A model generated the notes under the pieces. It saw only the letters and a program-made list of their open reading frames with translations. It was not told where the DNA came from and searched no databases. The position numbers and the translations under genes were made by a program. From the NCBI GenBank assembly GCA_964558445.1, contig CAZLEA010000029.1:1-23297 (forward strand): a DNA stretch of 23,297 bases, given 5' to 3'. This stretch comes from CAYXVJ01 sp964558445 (GTDB taxonomy: Bacteria; Bacillota; Clostridia; Saccharofermentanales; Fastidiosipilaceae). Below are positions 7,454 to 14,932 of this stretch, one piece after another. Position 1 is the stretch's first letter; every line of letters starts with the position of its first letter.

Positions 7454-7643
7454 TATGCAAGAAGGATGCAAACAGACGTTATCCTTCTTGTGACTTGGGC
7501 GAAGCCCATTATTATCTATGCAAGAAGGGTACATTTGCAGTACGTAACCCTTCTTGTGACTCGAATTCACACGCATTAACCTATGCAAGAAGGATGCAAA
7601 CAGACGTTATCCTTCTCGTGGCTAGGCGAAGCCCATTATTATT
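7454..7643. repeat. Three tandem ~64-bp stem-loop repeats with compensatory change
   Basis: Each unit begins CTATG followed by a 10-bp stem. Copy 1 is CAAGAAGGAT (7458-7467) with ATCCTTCTTG (7481-7490). Copy 2 is CAAGAAGGGT (7521-7530) with ACCCTTCTTG (7547-7556). Copy 3 is CAAGAAGGAT (7586-7595) with ATCCTTCTCG (7609-7618), one mismatch. Copies 1 and 3 share the 13-nt loop and are each followed by a mini-hairpin, GGGCGAAGCCC (7497-7507) or GGCGAAGCC (7625-7633), then an ATTATTAT run. Copy 2 has a different loop and lacks the mini-hairpin. Start-to-start spacing is 63 and 65 bp. The array lies between convergent genes, so it can form the 3' end of transcripts from either side. There is no protein coding; 7644-7713 shows nothing further. 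Confidence 0.85.
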
Positions 7644-7713
7644 GTTAGGGTCGTCACTTGGGATCTGTTTGGATCTTGGGTGGCGGCTTTCCTTCTCCAG
7701 ATTAATACAGATA

Positions 7714-8274
7714 TCAATCGTCTAAGTTCAGTGCTCCACGAAACCCGCGAGAGGAATAGTAGGAATCCGCACCATTGTGATAGGTGAAGACGCGATCGAA
7801 GCGCTTGTCGCAGAAGAGTGCACCGCCGAGTACGCGAACAGAGGCTTCGGTCAGGATCCAAGATGAGGTCTTCCGATCGAATTCGCCGATGCTCTGGAGC
7901 AAGTAATATGTCTTCTCGTCCAGCAGTGTGATGCCCATCTCATCTGCTAGACTTATGGCGCTGCCATCCGGTTTGTTCTTCTTCCTCGCTTCCAGTGCAG
8001 GTTCGTCGTAGCACAGACTTCGCCTGCCCTCCGGTGTTTCGGGAGCACAATCGATGAAGAGTCGCCTATCGTCACCGGGCATACACAAGAGGTCCGGTTC
8101 ACCGCCGGAATCTTCCATAGCTTGGAGGGACTTGAGTTTCGCCAGATTCGCTGATAGTACAGTCTCTATGTCGGACCATGTCTGATTAGGGTGCCTGTTC
8201 ATATTCTTGTGGAAGCGATCTTCCAGAATCTCAAGCAGTGGTAGGTAGGCTTCTATGTTTGTTGGTTTGTTCAT
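7714..8274 (-). CDS. DUF4256 family protein
   Basis: A 186-residue soluble protein that I recognise as the DUF4256 family from its strongly conserved blocks: GGEPDLLCM (77-85), FIDCAPETPEGRRSLCYDE (92-110), the RKKNKPDGSA segment, FDRKTSSWILT (about 132-142), LGGALFCDKRFD (148-159) and HNGADSYYSSRGFRG (about 165-179). The molecular function is unknown; no signal peptide or membrane segment is seen. The start at 8274 is supported by GGAAGGGAG upstream. It lies 78 bp downstream of the GH95 gene on the same strand and may be read through from it or from its own weak promoter. Its GC-richer composition resembles the flanks more than the transporter genes, so it may not belong functionally to the glycan locus. 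Confidence 0.88.
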   Translation of the reverse strand: MNKPTNIEAYLPLLEILEDRFHKNMNRHPNQTWSDIETVLSANLAKLKSLQAMEDSGGEPDLLCMPGDDRRLFIDCAPETPEGRRSLCYDEPALEARKKNKPDGSAISLADEMGITLLDEKTYYLLQSIGEFDRKTSSWILTEASVRVLGGALFCDKRFDRVFTYHNGADSYYSSRGFRGALNLDD

Positions 8275-8303
8275 GCGAGGCTCCCTTCCGGACGTGCGGC
8301 ATG

Positions 8304-8335
8304 CAGATGGATATGTGTTCTACCATCTGATTATA
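8304..8335 (-). promoter_or_regulatory. TATAAT box and small hairpin before the DUF4256 gene
   Basis: On the minus strand a perfect TATAAT (8335-8330) is followed by a 7-bp inverted repeat, CAGATGG/CCATCTG (8329-8323 and 8310-8304), about 30 bp before the ATG. No good -35 hexamer lies 16-18 bp upstream, so this is at most a weak or activator-dependent promoter. The hairpin has no T-tract, so it is a poor terminator for the GH95 gene. Confidence 0.3.
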
Positions 8336-8352
8336 TGCTGAGCTTCGCGGTT

Positions 8353-10587
8353 TCATGCTTCCAAGGGTAACAGATTTCTGTCATAAGATGCGCTCTGCCC
8401 GGCAGCTAAATTAATAGGGACTTGCAGATTCTTGTAGTTTACGATTGCCATTAATCCGGTGGGTGCTTGTACATGAAATGAACTAAGTTCATTGTTTTCC
8501 CAGTGAATATCGACTGTTGCGTTCCCTCGCACACATAGGCCACGTATGCTTCCGCTCAACCACGCTTCCGGAAGAGCAGGTAGTAAGATGATTTGATTAG
8601 CTGTGCTCGATACGAGCATTTCTGTGATTGCTGTCGTTGCACCGAAATTTCCGTCAATTTGGAAAGGAGGGTGGTTATCAAGCAGGTTCGATAGTGTCGA
8701 TTTTGTGATTAGCTGTTCAAAGTGATAATAGGTCTCCTTGGGGTCTTGTAGCCTTGCATAGAAGTTGATAATCCATGCTCGACTCCAACCTGTGTGGCCA
8801 CCGCCATGTTGTAACCTTTGACGAAGCGTCTCTCTGGCGGCCTCTGCTAATTCCGGAGTCTTTGAATTCGTAATCTGGTCGGAAGGATAAAGACCGTAGA
8901 GGTGTGAGATATGGCGATGACCGGGTTCGATCTCCTCGTATTCTTCCATCCACTCCATGAGTCTGCCGTCTGAACCGATGCGAGTAGGCGGTATGCGATC
9001 GATAGCACGTTCTACCATTGCTACTGTCTGATCTCGAATATTGAGCTCGTAGGAGGCAAGCAAATACTGATTAAATAGATCGCGAAGTATCTGATTATCC
9101 ATCGTACTGGATATCGTCACAGCACCGGTCGTACCGTCCGGCATGACATAGATATTTTCTGGAGAGACAGATGGGCAGATCAGCAGATAGTCATCCACTT
9201 CGATCAAGAAGTCCAAGAAGAAGACGGCGGCTTCCATCATGATCGGGTAGTATTCTGCCAAAAAATCCAGGTCTCTCGTATAGTCGTAGTGCATCCATAT
9301 GTGTGTGGCAAGCCAAGCGCCGCCCATCACCCAGTAGGATGCAGGGATATGAATATCTTGTACAGCCGTATCACCCCAGATATCCGTGTTGTGATGAGCG
9401 ACAAATCCACGACAGCCATACATAAACTCTGCCGTATATTTACCGTTTGGGAGCATCCGCTTCAGATGATCGAATAGAGGCAAATGACATTCCGGAAGAT
9501 TACATACTTCGGCAGGCCAGTAATTCATCTGAGTATTGATATTGATCGTATACTTGGAATCCCAAGGCGGTCGCATATGTTCGTTCCATATTCCCTGGAG
9601 ATTGGCAGGAAGCGAGTCACCTCGACTAGATGAGATGAGCAGATAACGTCCGTAATCGAAGTAGAGTTTGGCCAAATGGATATCCATCTGACCATCCTTG
9701 GCGAGAAGTAGACGTTCCTTGGTTGATAAATGCTCCGTCCGGATCTCACCGGATAAGTTGAACTCAACACGCCGATAGAGTGCTTGATAGTCGTCTAAAT
9801 GTCGCTGACGAAGAGAGTCTATATCCATTTGTCCGGCGGCATCCAGAGTTTCCAAAATCGCGACAGTGGGATCTTCATAACGAAAATTGCTAGCAGCTGC
9901 AAGCAGTAGGGTAACAGAATCAGCGTCTCTGATAACTAGACAATCGCCTACCGTATGGCAACTACCGCCGGTGTGATAGGCTCGACAAGCGACGGCAAAA
10001 TCCAATCCCTCTTGGCCCAAGTTTCCGTCGATTAAGATCGTCTGATCATCTATCTTGAGAGAACGATTATAGAAACGCTGACGTGCCAGACGGGCATCGA
10101 AACTAATGCTTGCAGGCCTTGATGCTCGGAGGTGCAAGACCAATACATTATCCTTGGCACTGATGAAGGTTTCTCTTTCGTAATCGGTTTTGGCAAGTGA
10201 ATAACGAACGGTGTGTATGGCGTCGTCCAAGGAGAGTGTCCTTCGATAATTACTCACAGAGGCGTTAACTTGATCGAAGGTGAGGTTGAGATCACCCAGC
10301 GGTTGATAGGGTCGTTGACTCTCGGGTGTTCCGCTTAGTGTCTGCTTCATCAACGCTTCGGCTTCGGGAATCTGTTTGTCCAAGATGAGCCTTCGAATGG
10401 TCTGTAGCGAGGCCTTCGCATCCGGATTGTTCCGATCGATCGGTCCACCGTACCAAATACTGTCTTCGTTCAGCTGGATATGCTCAGTTGTTATACTACC
10501 GTAGACCATGGCGCCAAGTTTGCCGTTACCGAGCGGTAGTGCTTCGTCCCAGATGTTTGCGGGTTCACGATACCATAATTTACTCAT
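8353..10587 (-). CDS. GH95 family glycosidase, probable alpha-L-fucosidase
   Basis: A 744-residue inverting glycosidase of GH95, whose known members remove alpha-1,2-linked L-fucose, with some acting on alpha-L-galactose. The N-terminal beta domain starts with WYREPANIWDEALPLGNG (5-22) and has the LNEDSIWYGG block (39-48). The (alpha/alpha)6 barrel carries all residues expected from the characterised Bifidobacterium AfcA enzyme: Asn349 and Asn351 in NINTQMNYWP, the MEWMEEYEE acid segment (544-552) followed by HRHISHLYGLYP, and Asp645 in QIDGNFGAT. There is no signal peptide, so it acts in the cytoplasm on imported oligosaccharides. The ATG at 10587 follows AAGGAG, and the gene begins 15 bp after the GH43 stop, implying co-transcription. 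No fucose catabolic genes are in the window. Confidence 0.92.
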   Translation of the reverse strand: MSKLWYREPANIWDEALPLGNGKLGAMVYGSITTEHIQLNEDSIWYGGPIDRNNPDAKASLQTIRRLILDKQIPEAEALMKQTLSGTPESQRPYQPLGDLNLTFDQVNASVSNYRRTLSLDDAIHTVRYSLAKTDYERETFISAKDNVLVLHLRASRPASISFDARLARQRFYNRSLKIDDQTILIDGNLGQEGLDFAVACRAYHTGGSCHTVGDCLVIRDADSVTLLLAAASNFRYEDPTVAILETLDAAGQMDIDSLRQRHLDDYQALYRRVEFNLSGEIRTEHLSTKERLLLAKDGQMDIHLAKLYFDYGRYLLISSSRGDSLPANLQGIWNEHMRPPWDSKYTININTQMNYWPAEVCNLPECHLPLFDHLKRMLPNGKYTAEFMYGCRGFVAHHNTDIWGDTAVQDIHIPASYWVMGGAWLATHIWMHYDYTRDLDFLAEYYPIMMEAAVFFLDFLIEVDDYLLICPSVSPENIYVMPDGTTGAVTISSTMDNQILRDLFNQYLLASYELNIRDQTVAMVERAIDRIPPTRIGSDGRLMEWMEEYEEIEPGHRHISHLYGLYPSDQITNSKTPELAEAARETLRQRLQHGGGHTGWSRAWIINFYARLQDPKETYYHFEQLITKSTLSNLLDNHPPFQIDGNFGATTAITEMLVSSTANQIILLPALPEAWLSGSIRGLCVRGNATVDIHWENNELSSFHVQAPTGLMAIVNYKNLQVPINLAAGQSASYDRNLLPLEA

Positions 10588-10602
10588 ATGAATCTCCTTG
10601 GC

Positions 10603-12030
10603 TTATCTTATTAGTGTAAATGATGCAAAAGCGACACTACCCTCTCCACGATAAGTAAAATATAGAGCATGAGTACCATCCGGGATGTGGATGTCTGCTT
10701 GATAATCATGCCAAAAATTACTATAATTTATCGCAATTGAACCTATGGATTCCCCTCCGATTTGAGTTCTGAGCTCGAAATGACCGCGTGCATAGCCACG
10801 AGTGCGAATCATAATTTGGCGAACTCCCTGACAAGCGAAATATTTGAATCCGGCGGTTGCCGAATCTGTCATATTAAGGATGTAAGCATCTTCACGATCC
10901 CCATCTCCACCATCTTGTGTTATTTTGGGATAAAAAGCATCCATCCACAGGCCGTTCCCACCCATACCTCCTGTATACGGGTTAGGTTTACTACAAAACA
11001 GATTGCATGCAATGTATGTTTGGTAAGTTCCCTCACCGGGAAGCGGTCCGCCATTGAGGCCACATGAACTCATAGAAACTTGAGAAATGCTGTTATCGGC
11101 ATTAATCGTAATTCTTTCTGCGCAGACTTGACGACTATAGTTTGTGCCGTTCGTGTGCCTGTGATAAAAAATAAACCAATCTCCGTTCAGTTCAATAATG
11201 CTACCGTGATTATTACCACCGTAATAAGTGGGCATGTCAGCGGGTTTATATGTTTGAATGCCTAGATCGTTGTTACTTATAATAACGCCGCCATATGTGA
11301 ATCCTGCGGTAGGTTCTTTACTTGTTGCATAGCATAATTCATACATCTGGACGGACGAATAGATCAAATAGTATAAATCGCCTCGCTTTCGAATTGAAGG
11401 TGCTTCGAAGAATTCGAATCCTTCAAATCCACTACCGGCACTATAAGGTTTGTTAGGCAGGACGAATGAAGGTTTGGTTCTGACTGTTAGCATATCCGGT
11501 TCCAATACAGTGACCATGGCACCGCTTCGATCCTTATCATCAGGCAAGCAGAAACCGGTATATAAATAGACCGTGTTTCCTTCTGTCAGAACAGAGGGAT
11601 CGAATTGTGGTTCGTCTCCGATTCCTTCGCCAAGGCGGGTTCCGTCCGGATAACTGACATAACCATAGAAATCATATGGACCGGTCGGATGATCCGAGAC
11701 TGCAACGGAGACGACAGGTAATGAGTTCAGAGAATAATAGAGATAGTATCTTTTGTCGGGTCCTACCGTTACATCGGGAGCAAATAGACATGCACTGCCA
11801 TCACGATTTGCGGGATCGTCGGTTTTTCTGTAAATGACACCTTCGTAACGCCAGTTCCCGAGATCGCTCAGAGGAGCAGACCAGCATACATAATCATTTA
11901 GGCAGTACATATGACCGTTGAAACGGTCGTGGGAGCCATATACATATACACGCCCATCGAAGACATAGGGTTCTCCATCGGGAATGTATTCCCATGATGG
12001 TAGATATGGATTCAAACCAAGATTACGCAT
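10603..12030 (-). CDS. GH43 family glycosidase with C-terminal CBM6-like domain
   Basis: A 475-residue cytoplasmic enzyme (no signal peptide) with a five-bladed beta-propeller of GH43, a family of arabinofuranosidases, xylosidases and arabinanases. Visible active-site blocks are DGEPYVFDGRVYVYGSHD (18-35), FDPSV with pKa-modulating Asp144, and FFEAPSI with proposed acid Glu209. The usual general-base Asp of the first blade appears here as Glu20 in GEP. From about residue 345 the protein is a jelly-roll resembling CBM6 (GTHALYFTYRGEG near the end). It is placed between the binding-protein gene and the GH95 gene, so both enzymes probably attack the same imported glycan. The ribosome site (AAGG, about 13 bp upstream) is weak, which with the hairpin upstream suggests lower expression than the binding protein. 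The exact GH43 subfamily and substrate are not determined. Confidence 0.88.
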   Translation of the reverse strand: MRNLGLNPYLPSWEYIPDGEPYVFDGRVYVYGSHDRFNGHMYCLNDYVCWSAPLSDLGNWRYEGVIYRKTDDPANRDGSACLFAPDVTVGPDKRYYLYYSLNSLPVVSVAVSDHPTGPYDFYGYVSYPDGTRLGEGIGDEPQFDPSVLTEGNTVYLYTGFCLPDDKDRSGAMVTVLEPDMLTVRTKPSFVLPNKPYSAGSGFEGFEFFEAPSIRKRGDLYYLIYSSVQMYELCYATSKEPTAGFTYGGVIISNNDLGIQTYKPADMPTYYGGNNHGSIIELNGDWFIFYHRHTNGTNYSRQVCAERITINADNSISQVSMSSCGLNGGPLPGEGTYQTYIACNLFCSKPNPYTGGMGGNGLWMDAFYPKITQDGGDGDREDAYILNMTDSATAGFKYFACQGVRQIMIRTRGYARGHFELRTQIGGESIGSIAINYSNFWHDYQADIHIPDGTHALYFTYRGEGSVAFASFTLIR

Positions 12031-12063
12031 AATTACTATCCAACCTTCTATGTTACTTACATG

Positions 12064-12094
12064 AAGAGAGGGTGCGAGATTTGCACCCTCTCTT
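12064..12094 (-). promoter_or_regulatory. Intercistronic stem-loop after the binding-protein gene
   Basis: A perfect 12-bp stem (AAGAGAGGGTGC / GCACCCTCTCTT) with a 7-nt loop lies 27 bp past the solute-binding-protein stop and 34 bp before the GH43 start. No U-tract follows on the minus strand, so it probably protects the 3' end of the binding-protein message or gives partial termination, a common way to make binding protein in excess over downstream genes. Confidence 0.65.
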
Positions 12095-12120
12095 ATATTA
12101 ATAAATTTCTTTGGTGCTAA

Positions 12121-13899
12121 TTAGTTCTCTAACGCAGCCGCTCTTTCATCGACTAGTACTTGGTATTTATTCTGATCAAACTCGACCAAAGTATCCCAAT
12201 CGAAGCCATCCAAATCTTCCTTAAGTTCTGACCAGATACGATCGAATTCATCTTGGTCTTTGGCAAAAATCATTTTCCAAGATGCATCGCAAACCAGCGG
12301 CCCGGCGTTACTTCGGATCAACGCAATGTCGGTGCTATCCGGAACTAAGTTGACGTTCACGAACGGAACCACGCTGATTGTGTCGGATTGGAGTAGGAAG
12401 TCAACGGGGTTTTCGGCCTTAAAGCGTTCACTCCATTCATTTGTTGTTGCTGTTTTGGCCTTCTCGACTTCGGCAGGCCAATAAGTAGTTGAGTAGCTCG
12501 TATTGTTGTTGGGATTTGTTGCAATTCCTGCTACCATCCACTGATTAATTTGGAGTATGCCGTCGGCATAGAGGCCACCACCGAATTCCTCCGGTACCGG
12601 AGAATTGTCCATCAGTGCATATTCACCGGCTGCGGTGCGGACAAATCCATTTCCATCTTCGGCGTCTTCATAAGTGAAACCTTCAATTCCGCCATGAATG
12701 ATTTCCAATCCGTCTGGGCTGGACATCCAATCCATCAACATGAGAGCCCGCTCTTGGCGAATTGGATCGTCTGTACCAACGGCAAAGGCGCGGCCACTGC
12801 CAAAGAAGGAATCGGAGGGCTGATATATCGACATATCCTGAACAGGTGCCATAATATAATTTTCTCGATTGTTGCCCCGCTCTGTTGTATTCCAGAAACC
12901 TTGTTGCCAGTCATTCCAGATTAAGAATGCGCGCTTGGAATTAAATTTGCTGTTGACAGAGTCCCAGTTTTGCGTTCCCGAATCAGGATCCACTACGCCT
13001 GCTTGATTTGCATCGAAATAGAACTGAAGAATTCTCTTATAAGCTCCGCTATCATCGGTTAGCTCTATCATGCTTCCATCTGCGCCAAGGAGAATCGAAC
13101 CATTTACCTCTTGGCCGTACCATTTGGTTAACTGATTTACGTTCTCCATAGATGTTCCGTCCCAGTCCGGCCATAAAGTAATTCCGTAGCTTGGGTCGCC
13201 GGATTCATTTGTCGGGTGATTATCTTGAATCTGACGCAATACCGAAACCAAGTCAGATAGATCAGCCATATCGGGTGCTCCGACTTCAGCGTAATAATCC
13301 CATGGAAGTGTCGGCGCGACCCCGGGGATTGTCGGTGTGAAGGTCGTAGGACTACTGTTAGCCAGTTCGCAAGGCCATGCGTAATACACTCCCTCTTCCA
13401 CACCGTCAAGCGTTTGATTGTAAATATCTATCTGTTGTTTGTAGTCGTTAAAAGAAGTGAGAGATTTCATGCCCTCGGTTATATCGAAGATTAGATTAGA
13501 TTTGATGGACGATTGGATATCCGCATTATCCAGGACGACTAAATCACCGAGAAATCCGGATGCCGAACGGGCGGCAAAGATGTCTCCGCCTGCAACCTGT
13601 GGCGCAATAATACTTAGTTTGAGATTAAATTTGTCTTTAAGGATTTTCGCGGTCCAACCGATTTGTTCACCTTGAAAGTTGGCCGGTTGCGAATAGACTT
13701 CGAGCATCAATTCCTCAAGATCAACATCATCGGTATCTGTTGTGTCGGTCGTATCGGACGATTTTTGAGTTTGCTTGTTGGTCTCCTCACTACTGTTATT
13801 CGTCGTTGCCGATTGATTACCTGCTGTACAGGCTGCCAACAGCATTGAGCCGGATAGCATAAAAGCTATGATTGCTTGCTTTGCGCTTCTTCTCATCAT
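12121..13899 (-). CDS. Extracellular solute-binding lipoprotein of a sugar ABC transporter (LplA/YtcQ type)
   Basis: A 592-residue lipoprotein that captures a carbohydrate outside the membrane and delivers it to the two permeases. Residues 1-23 form a type II signal peptide with lipobox LAAC (Cys24 lipidated), followed by a low-complexity N/S/T/D-rich linker to about residue 60. The rest is a large substrate-binding fold rich in aromatic residues (for example ITLWPDWDG and TKWYGQE), suited to oligosaccharides. It is longer than typical ~430-residue family-1 binding proteins and matches the larger LplA/YtcQ group by length and neighbours. Two adjacent ATGs (13899, 13896) follow GGAGGAAATC; the first is taken. 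It lies between stem-loops at 13923-13960 and 12064-12094. The ligand is inferred to be the glycan cut by the GH43 and GH95 enzymes. Confidence 0.88.
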   Translation of the reverse strand: MMRRSAKQAIIAFMLSGSMLLAACTAGNQSATTNNSSEETNKQTQKSSDTTDTTDTDDVDLEELMLEVYSQPANFQGEQIGWTAKILKDKFNLKLSIIAPQVAGGDIFAARSASGFLGDLVVLDNADIQSSIKSNLIFDITEGMKSLTSFNDYKQQIDIYNQTLDGVEEGVYYAWPCELANSSPTTFTPTIPGVAPTLPWDYYAEVGAPDMADLSDLVSVLRQIQDNHPTNESGDPSYGITLWPDWDGTSMENVNQLTKWYGQEVNGSILLGADGSMIELTDDSGAYKRILQFYFDANQAGVVDPDSGTQNWDSVNSKFNSKRAFLIWNDWQQGFWNTTERGNNRENYIMAPVQDMSIYQPSDSFFGSGRAFAVGTDDPIRQERALMLMDWMSSPDGLEIIHGGIEGFTYEDAEDGNGFVRTAAGEYALMDNSPVPEEFGGGLYADGILQINQWMVAGIATNPNNNTSYSTTYWPAEVEKAKTATTNEWSERFKAENPVDFLLQSDTISVVPFVNVNLVPDSTDIALIRSNAGPLVCDASWKMIFAKDQDEFDRIWSELKEDLDGFDWDTLVEFDQNKYQVLVDERAAALEN

Positions 13900-13922
13900 G
13901 ATTTCCTCCTGTTTTCTAATTA

Positions 13923-13960
13923 ATGCCTCGACATATAGTTTATGTTTGATTCCGAGGCAT
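13923..13960 (-). promoter_or_regulatory. Intercistronic stem-loop before the binding-protein gene
   Basis: ATGCCTCG (13923-13930) and CGAGGCAT (13953-13960) form a perfect 8-bp stem. The 22-nt loop can fold further through ACATA/TATGT (13931-13935, 13941-13945). It sits between the second permease stop (13985) and the binding-protein ribosome site. There is no T-tract, so it is more likely a 5' stabiliser or processing site than a terminator. Confidence 0.55.
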
Positions 13961-13984
13961 GAAACCCAATTTGGCTGCTACTTG

Positions 13985-14929
13985 TTAACCTTTGACGGCT
14001 CCTATCATCATGCCTTTAATGAAAAAACGTTGAAAAATCGGATAGACCATCAAGATTGGTAATGCAACAATAATAGTGACTGTCATTCGAATAGAAGTCT
14101 GTGTTTGAACATTGCCGAGCAAGGCAGTTCCACTTCCTGCGGTTGCGTTTATGATTGCCGAAAGAGATTGTGATGATTGTAGGTAACGGTAGAGAACGAA
14201 TTGCAAAGTATAGAATTTTTCTTGTGTCATGAGTAACAATGTGTCTTGGAATGCATTCCATTGGTTAACAGCTGAGAAAATAGCGATCGTAGCGAGGATC
14301 GGCTTCGCAGTAGGCAGAATAATTCGAAAGAATATCGTCAGAACACCGGCTCCGTCCACCTCTGCCGCTTCCTGCAATTCACCCGGAATAGATTCAACGT
14401 ATGTTTTGGTCAAAATGATATAGAAGGGAGAAACAACGAGAGGGAAAATATAGCCCCAGAAATTATTGGTCAGCCTCAAATTCATCATCGTTAAATACCA
14501 GGGAATTATTCCTGCATTGAAATACATGGTGACAACTACAAATCGATACCAAAGTCTGCGTTTCCACATGGTGTTTCTTGCGAACATGTAACCTAAATAA
14601 GCAGCTGTAAATACAGTCAAGATCGTACCGATAACTGTTCTGGAAATCGAGATATATGTTGCTTGGGCTAGGCCGGGAATTTTGAAAGCATCGATATAAT
14701 TTTGCAAATGAAAGCCTTGGGGAAACCAGATTATCCTACCGCTCTCACTCAATTTGTTATTACTAAGCGTATTAATAAAAATATAGTAAAAAGGGTATAG
14801 ACAAATAAAAGAAAAGGCAGTTGTTATAAGGTAGATAAAACCGTCAAGAATCATGTCTGTGACCGAGGTATAGCGTATGCGATGATTCAGTTGTCGGCTT
14901 TCCTCGTTGTCTTTTTTTCTATGTTTCAT
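13985..14929 (-). CDS. Carbohydrate ABC transporter permease (LplC/YtcP type)
   Basis: A 314-residue inner-membrane permease of the MalG/LplC class with about six hydrophobic segments (for example FIYLITTAFSFICLYPFYYI near residue 31). Its cytoplasmic EAA loop, LQEAAEVDGAGVLTIFFRI, contacts the ATPase. It pairs with the permease encoded just upstream. The ATG at 14929 is 3 bp after that gene's stop, and its ribosome site (AAGGAAGG) lies within the upstream coding end, implying coupled translation. Coding sequence here is clearly AT-rich. No ATPase gene is in the window; transporters of this class commonly share one MsmX/MsmK-like ATPase encoded elsewhere. Confidence 0.9.
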   Translation of the reverse strand: MKHRKKDNEESRQLNHRIRYTSVTDMILDGFIYLITTAFSFICLYPFYYIFINTLSNNKLSESGRIIWFPQGFHLQNYIDAFKIPGLAQATYISISRTVIGTILTVFTAAYLGYMFARNTMWKRRLWYRFVVVTMYFNAGIIPWYLTMMNLRLTNNFWGYIFPLVVSPFYIILTKTYVESIPGELQEAAEVDGAGVLTIFFRIILPTAKPILATIAIFSAVNQWNAFQDTLLLMTQEKFYTLQFVLYRYLQSSQSLSAIINATAGSGTALLGNVQTQTSIRMTVTIIVALPILMVYPIFQRFFIKGMMIGAVKG

Positions 14930-14932
14930 AAC

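Noticed and set aside
7091..7588. Minus-strand open frame of 165 codons with a repeated PSCI motif
   Set aside because: It lies antisense to the kinase gene and the repeated motif is only the translated DNA repeat; no ribosome site or family resemblance.
7454..7643. Repeats as a CRISPR array
   Set aside because: Only three units, each internally palindromic over most of its length, with no unique spacers of constant size and no cas genes.
8353..8953. Small open frames antisense or out of frame within the GH95 gene
   Set aside because: No ribosome sites or family similarity; the GH95 frame is intact and explains the sequence.
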